This document shows, piece after piece, positions 1 to 10,800 of a stretch of 64,000 bases of DNA; within the stretch, counting starts at the first letter, position 1, and each line of letters begins with the position of its first letter. The notes under the pieces are model-generated. The model did not search any database, was not told the origin of the DNA, and saw nothing but the letters and a program-made list of their open reading frames with translations. Source of the DNA: Quillaja saponaria (taxonomy: Eukaryota; Streptophyta; Magnoliopsida; Fabales; Quillajaceae); NCBI GenBank assembly GCA_029379385.1, contig CM055606.1, positions 16,083,142-16,147,141 of the forward strand, written 5' to 3'. Both the position numbers and the translations under genes were made by a program.

Positions 1-1302
1 CATAAATATGTTAAAATACACAAATCATACTAAAAACATAGTAACCCCATCACCAAGTCCCCACCGTTTAGCAAGCACAGTAGCATGCCAAACCATAGAC
101 AATCACCAAGTCCCCAAAATTTAGCAATCACACTAGTATGCCTACCTAAAACCTAGAAACAAAATACACCCAGGTCATGTGTGTTCTCTTGAGGATTCTC
201 CCACAGCCAGGTCTACCGTGATTTTCCCGTTAAAACTTGTCAATGTTATGTAAAACCAACCAAGAAGATAAGGCCTCCAGGTACCTATACCACTAGCAAT
301 AAGGTTTCCTAATAGTAGCTGCAGGACCCAATACGGCAAAACACTCAACTATCAATTGAATGGAATTTAATAGGATTTCCTCACAAGTTGTATAACTAAA
401 AAAATATAAGTTCAAATATTCATGTGCGTCAAATAACCATAAGAAAGACAGTGAAGTCAATAAAGTGAGGATCAATCACAGTTATATAGTATCCAATCAG
501 AAAATGAATAATAAAAGAGTTGATGCACTTCTGATTATCAGCAATCTGTTCTATAAAAGGTCCTGGTATCAGAGCAATCTATCGGAACATGAAAGGAGGA
601 TTCAAAAACTCACTGACAAAGAACATATTTTACGTACATGTACACCTCCAGCAACCATGACTCCCTAGTTGGAATTCTACCGCAAACACAGAGCTACAAA
701 CAATATGAAGATTCTTATTTGGATCATCAGTCTGATCCTATACATAAATTTTTACGTCACTTTCCAGGAACAATAAAAACCTTTAGCATACCTTGATAGA
801 AACTTAACTAACTCATGAACTTATCCAAGAAGAACATTACTTACTAGTGATTTACAGATTTTTATTTTCATAAATGAAAAAGAAAATGAAAGAAAACAAT
901 ACTTGTAAAATCTGACGCTGATATCTTTCCTAACCCTAGTCTCTAGATTTCCAAAAGAGGTCAAACTTATGGATAATACATGAAGAAAAATAAATAAAAA
1001 GTGATCACGGAACTCACCAACAAACCAAGTTCCTTTTGCTAAGGTTAAAGTATAAATTAGCCAGTAAGCTATATTCCCAACAAATACAAGTCTGCTAGAC
1101 CTCTTGGGCAAATAGGTGTTTTGTCAACAAAGAGCTCTTCCTGTAACTGTTCAATACAAGCACGCTGCCAATTTTTTGAACCTCATGCCATTCTATCAAG
1201 TATATCTATTTCCAAACTGAGCATATATTTCAAGCATTTTAATCCTAGAAGATATACAGTTTCTAAGATGTTGATAGCCTAAACTAACGAATGAGCTAAA
1301 CA
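1..1302. other. gene-poor stretch, F-box 3' flank
   Basis: No convincing exon is seen on either strand. The expected FBD-type C-terminal exon of the broken F-box gene to the right (transcribed leftwards) was looked for here and not found. The left end holds a two-copy tandem repeat, listed separately. Confidence 0.4.
49..155. repeat. two-copy tandem repeat, period 53
   Basis: The word ATCACCAAGTCCCC starts at 49 and again at 102, and the following ~35 bases (tttagcaa.cacagtag.atgcc) match with scattered differences. This is a diverged direct duplication in non-coding DNA. Confidence 0.6.
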
Positions 1303-2494
1303 CTACTCTAAATAAATCTGAATTAATAACCAAGCCCAGTCATATTGTGTGAAACCAATCTCTAAGTGAACTAAATTGTAGAATTTTGGAAGCTCATAAT
1401 TAGAAGCAGGAATGAGTGACTGCAGGGGGGGAGAACATTTGAAAAGAAAGAAAAGATTCATTACAGAAATACAAGTAACAAAGAAAATAGAAAGTAAAAG
1501 ACAGAAACTGTAACAAAAAATCTGCATAGAGGAAAGCCCTTAAACATTAATGTAGAAAGCTCTTAACTTTGTTAACAACTCAGATAATATCAGAACCTTA
1601 ACATCATGAACCTTTGCAAGAAGCTTAACCATATGATCAACAGCATTCTCTTCCACTGAACAGTTAAGATTAGCTTCTTTCAAGTTGGGTAAGCCTTCAA
1701 TATAATAATCTTTGCAAACATAATCAGTTAGAGTAAAGTGCTCAAGAGATGGACAATTTATATCAAATTTGTTGTCAAAAGCCATATATATCCAATGTCT
1801 AAACTCAAACGTGCAAGATTTTCAGAGTAGGCACATGAATTTTCCACCCAACATTAATCCCGCTAAGTTTTAGGAAAAGATCTTCCAAAATTGGACAGCC
1901 AGAGAGAAGTTTCTGAAATCCATGTTTCCAACATACAAATTCTCTAAGATGCAAAGTCTTGAGAGAGGGAAGGTAAACAGATGAAGGAACATGCACATAA
2001 ATAACATCACTCAATTCCAAGATCACTATTGTTTTACAAGTGAAAAAGCTAATGGGCAAGTTAATAATGTGGTTAAGGAATGAAAGCTCAAGTTGCTCAA
2101 TGTTACGCCTTAAGACTTCCAAAACCCATGCTTTTACATCGAATTGGCTATAATTCCAACTCTCGCCCTTGAGACAACATTTTTTAATGGATTGTGCTTC
2201 GCGTAGAACAAAAACTCTGCTAATGTAATCGGAAGGACTCACACGGTCGTCTTCGTCATCGTCATCGTATGGATCTCCAAAATCCCTTTTGTCATGGAAG
2301 TCAACAACGGGGACCAAGGTCCAGAGTGGTCTCCACCTGTTTGATAAAATGCTTGTTCGAACGGCCAGTTTGGTTGGGAGAAATCAAAGAATATGGCAAA
2401 GCAGTGAGTCTGGTAAGTTGCTTATTCTGTCCGCCGCTGATAAATTCTTATCTCTGTTACATATTTTCATGCGTCTGGTTGTTGATTCAGCCAT
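1303..2494 (-). pseudogene. F-box/LRR/FBD-type protein gene, disrupted
   Basis: Intact members of this plant family act as substrate receptors of SCF ubiquitin ligases. An ATG at 2494-2492 opens a frame with a clear N-terminal F-box (DRISNLPDSLLCHIL). In the middle of the F-box, a TGA at 2386-2384 replaces the usual serine codon, and FLPTKLAVRTSILSNRWRPLW follows in the same frame. LRR-like blocks follow (LPSLKTLHLREFVC, GCPILEDLFLKLSG). The frame is broken a second time near 1805-1815: the text before it ends in KILH, and RHWIYMAFDNKFDINCPSLE resumes one frame over. A probable second exon starts at 1419 after a CTGCAG acceptor (SLIPASNYELPKFYNLVHLEIG) and stops at 1303. No FBD domain is found further on. 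Two independent lesions plus a missing C-terminus argue for a pseudogene; a shortened product from an internal start is unlikely. Confidence 0.75.
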
Positions 2495-2649
2495 TGTCGA
2501 CCTCAGGTCGTTTCTGCACGGTATATCTCGAACAATCCAGAGTTTACTAGGTTGGATTTCCGGGAGGACCGATTCGCAAACTCGATGTTGTCGTTGTTGC
2601 CGTGCATTGTCGTTTCACGTTTGCTCTTCCCCATGTATGTAAAGATAAA

Positions 2650-3800
2650 AAAGGAATCCTAACATTCATTAGTTATCAATGTTAACAAAACCGATATCAT
2701 TCATTTGTTAAAATTAATTAATTATTAAGAATATTTTAATATTTTAAATAGAAAATACATTAAATATTAAATAAAATATCTCTTTCTTTAACGGTTGATT
2801 ATTTCTTTCTCTTAAAAACAATTTTATTTTTTTTTCCACTTCATGGCCACTATAACTCTATCAATGGAGTTTTTGAATAAAGTTTTAAATTTTATCCAAA
2901 AATCTAGACATCACATGATTTGGAAACTTCGTCAATCCAGTTCTATTTTTTTTATTTCACATTAACTCGCTTATGTTTGGTTCGAGACGATTTGAAATGC
3001 CCACATGAGCTATATAATAAGAATTTTAATGTACACAATTATAATTTATTTTTTAACAAAAAAAAGAGAAAAAATTATTTTTAAAGTAAAAGAAATAATG
3101 GCACAAAAAAGAAGAAGAAGAAAGACCATGAATTGTAGATTTACACAATGTTCAAAAATTCACACATCTTGATGCACATCTAAATTAAAAATATTATCCA
3201 AGATGTGTGAAAACTCCATTGATATAATTATATTAGCCATGAAAGGAAAATTTTCAAAGAAAAAAAAAGATTTGAGGGAAGAGAAATAATTATTTATTAA
3301 TGAAGAAAAATAGATATTATTTAATATTAAATGTGTCTTCTATTTAAACTACTAAAATACCCCTTAATAATTAATTAATTCTAATAAGTAAATAATATTT
3401 TTTTTATTATTTAAAAAAGAGACATTGATAACTTTACACCTGGCGTGGACTATGTTAGGATATCCTTTTTCTTCTTTTTGTCAACTCTAAACAGCAAGTG
3501 GCAAATGAATTCAAATAACTAAGAAATGAAAAAAAAAAAAAATATATAGAAAAGACAAGTATTACATTAATGTCTTTTGTTTTATAGCTTTAAATTGTGT
3601 TCTAAAATTTTATTTATTTCTTTCTACTACATTTAATTTGCTGCCTTCAATTCTATTAAAGAACAGTAGCATTTAATTTCCTCTTTAATACACTTGAACA
3701 AACAAAACATGTACAACATATACATATCACCCCTCTCATTCCCATTCAACATTATCATCTCCTAAAACAAGATACAAACTCACTCAAATTAAACTATCAA
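2650..3800. other. AT-rich intergenic spacer
   Basis: Very AT-rich DNA with poly-A/T tracts and a GAAGAAGAA run near 3110. No exon or RNA gene is seen. The last ~150 bases should hold the promoter and 5' UTR of the S-protein homologue that starts at 3803. Confidence 0.5.
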
Positions 3801-3802
3801 AC

Positions 3803-4294
3803 ATGGCTTCATCACTGAACAAACCCCTCCTACTCATGATCTTCATCATAACTCCATGGATGACACTAACCATCTTAGCAAAACCTGACGATATCGGTAG
3901 CATAATTAATGGAGGGAAAGATCTTAAGCTTTTCAAAGTGAATTTCACTCTCCATTTCTACAATCAATTGGGTGATGGACTACCTCTAACAATTCATTGT
4001 CGATCCGGTGATGATGATGTAGGAACTGATGTTTTAGGAGATGGGAAAGATGTTATGAAGGTGATACATTTTTATTATGTATTTCAGTATTTAGTACATT
4101 ATTATTGTGAAATGTCGTGGAAAAATGGATCTGGAAATTTTGGTCCTGTATTTGTATACCAAAGAGATTTTGAAGATCACAGATGTGGAGCTGAGTGTGT
4201 ATGGAAAATGGATAAAAATGGAGTCCATGGCTATGATCAGATAGGTGTCAAAGATATCACATTTTCGTGGGGAAAACCACAAGTTTTTAATTAA
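3803..4294 (+). CDS. S-protein homologue (plant self-incompatibility S1 family), 163 aa
   Basis: Small secreted protein of the S1/SPH family, first known as the poppy stigma S determinant and now a large plant family mostly of unknown function. It is a single exon, as usual for the family. The N-terminal ~26 residues form a signal peptide (LLLMIFIITPWMTLTILA). The mature part keeps the family pattern: FHFYNQL-like strand, IHCRSGDDDVG, YCEMSW, VYQRDFED, and the paired CGAECVW cysteines. The length fits the family (about 130-160 aa). The ATG at 3803 is the first after an A-rich leader and is followed at once by the signal peptide. A second family member lies 2.3 kb downstream on the same strand, but the two are too diverged for a recent tandem copy. 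Confidence 0.88.
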   Translation: MASSLNKPLLLMIFIITPWMTLTILAKPDDIGSIINGGKDLKLFKVNFTLHFYNQLGDGLPLTIHCRSGDDDVGTDVLGDGKDVMKVIHFYYVFQYLVHYYCEMSWKNGSGNFGPVFVYQRDFEDHRCGAECVWKMDKNGVHGYDQIGVKDITFSWGKPQVFN

Positions 4295-5125
4295 TGGAAA
4301 AAGGAGTCCATGGCTACCCATGCATTGTATTAATTCAGCATATATAAAAAATGCTTAAATTAGTACATGAGTTTAATTGAATATTCCAATAGAGTTATAT
4401 GAAATAGCTCAGGCATTTATGACTAGTTTTTTATAGAATCGAAAAAGTGAACTAGTGGAGGTGCACCTAAGGTTTGAATAACTTTTGTTTTTGAAGAGTC
4501 TATGAGTTATAGAAAAGAGATATCTATCTCTTGCCTCATAATTCCTCCATCACGGAGAAAACGATATTTGATCTCAAGTTTTTACTATCAAGATAAAAAG
4601 ATTTTACCTTGAACTAATTGACACCTTCAAAACATAAGTTTTCACTTATGTCTGGTGAATATTCTTGATGCAACTTTTTTTTTTCTAATATTTATATTAA
4701 GAATTTTCTAATACCTGTATTTTTAGAGTATTTGTTAAGATAATTCTATATTATTTATTACAGTGATTAGTCATGATTTCAATATGGATATAATAAATAC
4801 TTTATTATTTTTAAATATTTTCATATTTCAAAAATTATATTTATTTCATCTTATCAAATATATTTAAGACACTCGGTAAAAAATTCTTATATTAATAACA
4901 ATAAGTGTATGCAGTTGAATGACTGTCTAGATGCAATCTCTTCCCATTCTCTAATTCCAAAAAATCTCTTTTATCAAATGAAAGTTACAACTCAACAGTA
5001 TTCTCCTTAATTTGTTTTTTTTTTTTTTTCCCACTAATTAAACCTTAAGCCTCAAACATCAAATTTGAACATAAAAATTAATTTTTCAAAACAGAAAACA
5101 TGATCATCTAATTGGTCCATGTGTC
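4295..5125. other. AT-rich spacer between S-protein gene and plastid insert
   Basis: Likely 3' UTR of the preceding gene, then AT-rich spacer with a poly-T run near 5018-5031. No exon is seen on either strand. Confidence 0.4.
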
Positions 5126-5129
5126 TTTC

Positions 5130-5345
5130 ACGAATAATAGATAGGAATGCCGCAAATAGAGCCATTGCAACACCCATGCATCAAAGGAGTATTTCCCCTC
5201 CGGGAGCTACTTTACCATATTCTGAATTTAATGGTTTCAAAAATTCCCCTACCGTAGTTCGTCTTGGACCAAATCTAGAACTACCCCCAACAGTTTGTGT
5301 AGCCATAACATAAATCCCATTGTAAACTTAGAAAACAATAATAAT
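5130..5345 (-). pseudogene. psbH: nuclear copy of plastid psbH (NUPT fragment)
   Basis: Read on the minus strand from about 5308, the sequence begins [20 protein letters not shown] and continues with [14 protein letters not shown]. These are hallmarks of PsbH, the small 10-kDa phosphoprotein of photosystem II. Further on, GVAMALFA and FLSII match its single membrane helix, but in a shifted frame: the region around 5180-5195 (actcctttgatg followed by extra bases) carries indels. Similarity ends just after the helix, where the text changes to unrelated sequence near 5130, so the C-terminus is missing. The short leader before the ATG (acaatgggatttatgtt) also looks like the plastid psbH leader. 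The remnant is therefore a piece of plastid DNA inserted in the nucleus and now decaying, not a working gene. Confidence 0.85.
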
Positions 5346-5349
5346 AAAT

Positions 5350-6480
5350 CTCCTCCATCTACCCTTAACATAGACACAAGAGCTGAATCACATTAGGAAT
5401 TCATTATATACATCAGAGTTAAAAAGTCGTATAATCATAAAATTTATGTGTTGAACTCAATTATTAAAAATAAAATAAAAATTATCGCACCCAATGAAAG
5501 ATGAGTGTCAAAATATACAAACTATCGATGTTTTAAAAAATAAATCGATAATCACATAAAAAATAATCAATTTTCGAATTAATAGTTTAACACATATTAG
5601 ATGATGGTCGAATATATAATTTCATAATATTATTAGGAATGTAATAATTATATTAATGTTATTTAATATAATTAAATTAATAATTATAAATTCATTTAAT
5701 ATAATCATTATACAAAATATTAATATTGTTAGTAAGTATGTTTTATTCATTCATGTATGATGCACTTTTGAATTTATGGTTTAGCCGTTTAGGTTTTTAA
5801 CTAGAGTAGTGTAACAAACTTAAAGATGAGAAACTAATTCTTTTTTGGTATTTTAGAGTAAAAAAGAAAAATTGATAATTCGATTCTCTCAATTTTTGTA
5901 GTTTTATAATATCCAACACCAAAATAGTTTTATAGACATCCAAAATACAACCACCAAAAAAAAAAAAAAAAAACACATAATATAATAAAAGCAATATATT
6001 AATTTTATACTGTCAGACATAATATAAGAGGAGATCAATAGGATAAGTCTATACTATCATGTTGCTGACAAACGTTATATAAGAGCCAACAATATAAATT
6101 TATATTATTATGTTATCTTTATATGATGTGTCAAACTAGCCTTAAGAGGCTTATCTGTTCAATTTGATTATATCAAAGTTGTTCTTGATTTAAGGAATTG
6201 AATTTGTCACATTCTTGTATGATTGTTGCTCACTATAATTTGATTGAACTATACGGACTCTACATCATTGTCATGAACGGTACTGCTAATAGAAAAGAAA
6301 ATGAACTCTTGTCACGGACTCAGGCACCCCTCATTTATTTGCTCCCTACCTATAAAGGTACCTCAATTAATTACAGGATTTTTTTCTTACTTTGTATTTT
6401 TCATTTTTCAATCAAATTGAAGTACCAGAAGCATAAGTAATTAAGCCTTTGCTTTGCATCTTGATCTACGTCCACAAACA
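5350..6480. other. AT-rich intergenic spacer
   Basis: Strongly AT-rich, with many ATTAAT-type runs and a poly-A tract at 5956-5973. Short open frames here have no recognisable motifs. Nothing else is supported. Confidence 0.5.
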
Positions 6481-6491
6481 TTTTGATGCTC

Positions 6492-6498
6492 TATAAAA
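6492..6498 (+). promoter_or_regulatory. TATA box of second S-protein homologue
   Basis: TATAAAA lies 77 bases before the ATG at 6569. This is a normal plant spacing, with a ~45-base leader if transcription starts about 30 bases downstream. Confidence 0.55.
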
Positions 6499-6568
6499 TG
6501 ATGATGATGAGAAACATACCACTAATACATTCACACCCTTCCAAGCTATTTTATTTTGTTGCAAAAGG

Positions 6569-7000
6569 ATGGCTTCTTCTTTGATCACTAGATATGTCAT
6601 GATTCTACTGATGATCATCCTCTGCATCTCATCATCAGATGCTTTTCAACCCAAAACAGCCATGGTGGATGCTGTTCTACCTAAGATAACCGTAGAGATT
6701 GTGAACAAAATGCCAAACATGATCCTCGTGGTTCATTGTAAATCCAAAACCGATGATCTTGGTGAACATCAAATCCCATTCCAGAATGACTACACATTTC
6801 AGTTCAGACCAAATGTTCTTCCTACAACGTTGTACTTCTGCAGCATGGCATGGCCTGGATCAACCCTTCATTATTTCGATGTGTATGTTGAAAAGCGTGA
6901 CACTTGCACCTACTGCTCTTGGCATGTTTTAAGAGATGGTGCTTGTTTGTTTGATCCTAACACCCAAAAATATGAGGGTTGTATTCCATGGAACAAATAA
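6569..7000 (+). CDS. S-protein homologue (plant self-incompatibility S1 family), 143 aa
   Basis: Second secreted S1/SPH family member, a single exon. Residues 1-25 are a signal peptide (MILLMIILCISSSDA). The mature domain shows ITVEIVNKMPNMILVVHCKS, then DDLGEH, FQFRPN, LYFCSMAW, FDVYVEKRD and the cysteine-rich CTYCSWHVLRDGACLF end. These are the conserved core strands and cysteines of the family, and the short C-terminal tail is typical. A TATAAAA lies at 6492. The protein is probably secreted; its receptor and role are not known from sequence. Confidence 0.88.
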   Translation: MASSLITRYVMILLMIILCISSSDAFQPKTAMVDAVLPKITVEIVNKMPNMILVVHCKSKTDDLGEHQIPFQNDYTFQFRPNVLPTTLYFCSMAWPGSTLHYFDVYVEKRDTCTYCSWHVLRDGACLFDPNTQKYEGCIPWNK

Positions 7001-7222
7001 CTGGCATGCATGACCAGAAAGAATCCAGAGAACCTGGTTTCATTGTTATTATTCTTCGGGTAAAGAATAACTTTTAAGTTTGATTCTGAGTATTGAAAAT
7101 GTAATCCCTCCCTAAGAATGAAGAACATTCTTAATTTCTTTCTTTTTGAATATATCACTTTCGTCGCATGTACCTCAATGGATGCAAAGAAAAGCAAACA
7201 CTTCCCTAGTATTTGGAGTATG

Positions 7223-7294
7223 ACAAATTTTCAGACTCATAACATACCAATGTTGAATTAGGACAAATTTTCAGACTCATAACATACCAATGTT
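7223..7294. repeat. tandem repeat, period 40
   Basis: A 32-base word beginning ACAAATTTTCAGACTCATAA occurs at 7223 and again at 7263 without differences. It lies between the 3' ends of two convergent genes. Confidence 0.8.
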
Positions 7295-7830
7295 TTATTA
7301 ATTAAGGGTAATTAATAATGTTCATTGCATAAGATAACTTCTTGGGAAGCTCCCATTAGAGTTTGGCATTGTGCTTGTATTGAAGGATAAATCTTGGTAA
7401 TTCCAGTTCTTCTGCAATGGGGTCCTTTCGGTTTCAAGAAAAGGGATTGGGATAGTACTCTGCAAGCACTCCCCAATCTCCTGGGATAGTCTTCAACAAA
7501 AAATTCACACGTTGGGAGATATTCATATTTGGGCAATTCATACACATGATGACCTCCAGGCTCCAAGATACCTGTTGCCTGGTATTATTACCAGCTGTAC
7601 ATATAAAATACATAGAATAGCAAAAGGAAATACAGAACTTGAGACTTGTACCAATGCCTTTCATAAACTAACAGAAAAATCCAGTAAACATATTCTAAAG
7701 AAAGAATGTACAGGTATCATCATTTCTTCTTTTTTTTTCCTTTGTCTGTTGACTAATATGAATAAGAATCAGCAAAAAAAAAAAAGAATATCATCTGAGT
7801 TAATAAAATTTCAAGAGCAGTCACATATTT

Positions 7831-10800
7831 TCATTTTTCATCATCTTTCATAGGAAGATCATAAGTTGGAGGAGTAAAGTTTCCTTGCCGCTCGTTGGAC
7901 TCAATGAGCATTGAAACAACTTCTCGCATTGTTGGTCGCTCATAAGGGGATAAACTTGTGCAATATAAAGCAATTTTTGAAACAGCAAGCATGTGACTAA
8001 CAATGGTTTGGTCTTGAAGATTCAGACGACTGTCAAGCATCTCAGATGTCAATGAATGATCCCGAATATAATGCCTCACCCAAGTGACAAGATCGCCTCC
8101 TTGATCCAGTGGCTGCACAGGAGTCCTCCCAGTAAGCAACTCCAGTAGAACAACCCCATAGCTATAGATGTCACATTTTTCGGTCACCTTCATAGTGTAT
8201 GCATATTCTGCAGTATGAAAAAATTGAAATCATCAATATTGAACAATTAATGAACAACAAACTTCTTTGCCAAAAATCATGAACTAAGTTAAATAAAAAG
8301 CAACAGAGATCTATGAACAACAGACTTCTTTGCCAAAAATCATGACTAAGTTAAGAATAAAAGGCAACTAAAGATTTAATGCTCCCCGTGCAAATTTAAG
8401 TATCAATTGCCTTTCACACATATGGGTGTCTAACCTTGAAATTGTAACATGGATTTATATAGTTTACACTGTAACGCTTCATTGTTTATGGCAAGTTAGA
8501 TAATTGTAAGACTCAGTGAGTCACGAACTGTAGTATAGCCTTCAACCTTTGTTAAAGGAGACAGGGGTGGTGTACAACTAGGATGTTCTTCCACTTAAGT
8601 CTCTCTGTTTTCTTAAAAAAAAAAATCTCGTTTCTTGGTTGTTGTTTTTAATCAATTCACTGCTATGTTTCATATACATCTACTAATTACTTGAACAACA
8701 AAGGCCAGAGTTATGTGACTTATGCAATGTCAATACAAGCCTCCATTTTATCCAAATCTTAAATTAAAAAACTAATTTCTAATTTCTCTGGTAGAAGCTT
8801 GGACACCAAACCATTACAATTCTAAAGAATTCAAGAATTTGCAAATTTTGAAATACCTGAATTCTGAACTACAGAAATAATTTTCTTTTTAAAGAAAAAA
8901 GATAACGCCATGCATGAAGACTAAGATAACGAAAGAAGGAGCTCAAGATCTAGAAAGACAGCCTCATGCCACTCTGATTATTATGATAGAAGTAGCAGTT
9001 CCAGTCCTGGACATTTAATATGAGGAAAATTCAATTTTGAGTTTGATTCTCACACCTCAAAAGATTTACTAACCAAGTCGAACCTACGGGATTAGCAACC
9101 AAATTTCAGTTGTTATTTACAAGGGCCATAAAGATGGCAGTCATTCCACTACCAATCTTTGAAACAGGAAGGAAACAGACAATATGACAACCTTGATCTG
9201 GCCCTATTTAGTTTTTCCTTTCCTTTTCCTGTGCTCTTGTTGCAAAATTTTCCATTTAAATTTGCAATGTTATGCCAAATTAATGAGTCTTCGCATGAAA
9301 ACAGATCAAACGTCTCAGGCTCAAGATAATAAAACCCAGTAGACTATAACCTATACGAAGGTGACTTTACTGCAGAAGGGGGGCTATCCTCACGAGGATC
9401 AGTAAGTGCAGGTTTATACAGCAATCAGTTGATAGAATATAAGACAATCGAGATACTACAAGGAAAACGCAATACCAGAGGTAAAATGTAGGGGCCTTAC
9501 CAGGAGCAATATAGCCATATGATCCAGCAACTGCTGACATTGATTTAGATTGAGGCATGTCAATCACTTTTGCTAAACCAAAATCACCAACATGGGCTTC
9601 AAAATAATCATCTAGTAGAATGTTATTGGATTTTATGTCACGGTGGACTATTCTTGGTTTGCAGTCATGATGTAAGTAGGCAAGACCCTCAGCAGCTCCA
9701 AGGGCAATCATGAACCGGGTTGACCATTCCAAATTGCTAGGGGAACCATGAAGCAGTTCACCTAAGCTACCCCGTGCCATGTACTCATAAAGCAGCAGAT
9801 TTGAACCCTGGTGATAGCAAAATCCATACAGTTTTACTATATTACGATGCCTTATGTTTCCAAGAGTTAAAATCTCAGCCCGAAAACTGTTCTCGATGTT
9901 GTTTCCCTCCCTGTTGGATGCTAGCTTCTTAACAGCAATTGTCAGTCCCAGTTTCATCATTGCCTTATAGACTGTTCCACATGCTCCCTTACCAATAATA
10001 TAACTATCATGAAAATTACCGGTGGCCTCAACAAGATCTTGGAAAGTGAAACCCTCCTTTGGAGGGAAATAGATATCCGATGAATCAGTGGAGGGAATCT
10101 CAGAATCGTGCATAGAAGGAACAGTCTCAGCTGGACGTCTCATAAAGTATAAGATAATCAAAATCAAAATGAGAGAAATACCACCTACAGCAGCTGCAAT
10201 TACTGTGACAATTTTACCCCGAGTGGCATCTGCATTTTCCAGTGGAGGAACAGAGCGAGAAGATGGATTGCTACTGCAATCACCAAGAGGCCCACCACAA
10301 AGGCCTTTGTTACCAATAAAGCTTCCGATCGCCATATTCTGAAATAGTATTATGGAAGGTATAGGTCCAGAAAGATCATTGTATGAGAAATTGCACCCAA
10401 GTAAACTTGAAAGATTTTCAAATGTGCTAGGAATTTCACCACTCAAATGATTGTTATTGAGAATAAGAAACTCAAGTAAATTAAGATTGCCAAGCTCAGA
10501 TGGCAACCCACCCGTGAGATTGTTATAGCTGAGATTAAGCGAGATCTGTAAGCTTGAAAGAGAACCCAACTCTGGAGGTATTTCACCAGAAAAAAAATTG
10601 CCACCCATCTGTAACCCAGTCAAATGAGAGAGGTTACCTAGTGCTGCCGGAATAGATCCTGAGAGTTTGTTTTCTGAAAGCCAGAGAAGCTCCAATTGTG
10701 AGAGGATTCCAAGCTCGTCCGGCAAGAAACCAACAAAGCTGTTATGACTTAGATCAAGTCTTTGAAGCTTTTTGCATCTAACAATTTCAGTCGGGATTCG

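Noticed and set aside
2269..2642. Two overlapping plus-strand open frames
   Set aside because: They are antisense shadows of the F-box gene, whose minus-strand frame has clear family motifs.
1303..7000. F-box gene next to S-protein homologues as a possible self-incompatibility locus
   Set aside because: S-loci of the F-box type pair with an S-RNase, which is absent, and the F-box gene is broken. S1 family genes are common and mostly unrelated to incompatibility.
7312..7664. Overlapping minus-strand frames downstream of the receptor kinase
   Set aside because: They have no recognisable domain, overlap each other and lie where the kinase 3' UTR is expected.
9367..9500. Kinase frame continuing past exon 1 for 44 codons
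   Set aside because: This is read-through into the intron: the activation segment (GSYGYIAPEYAYT) continues correctly only after splicing to 8207.
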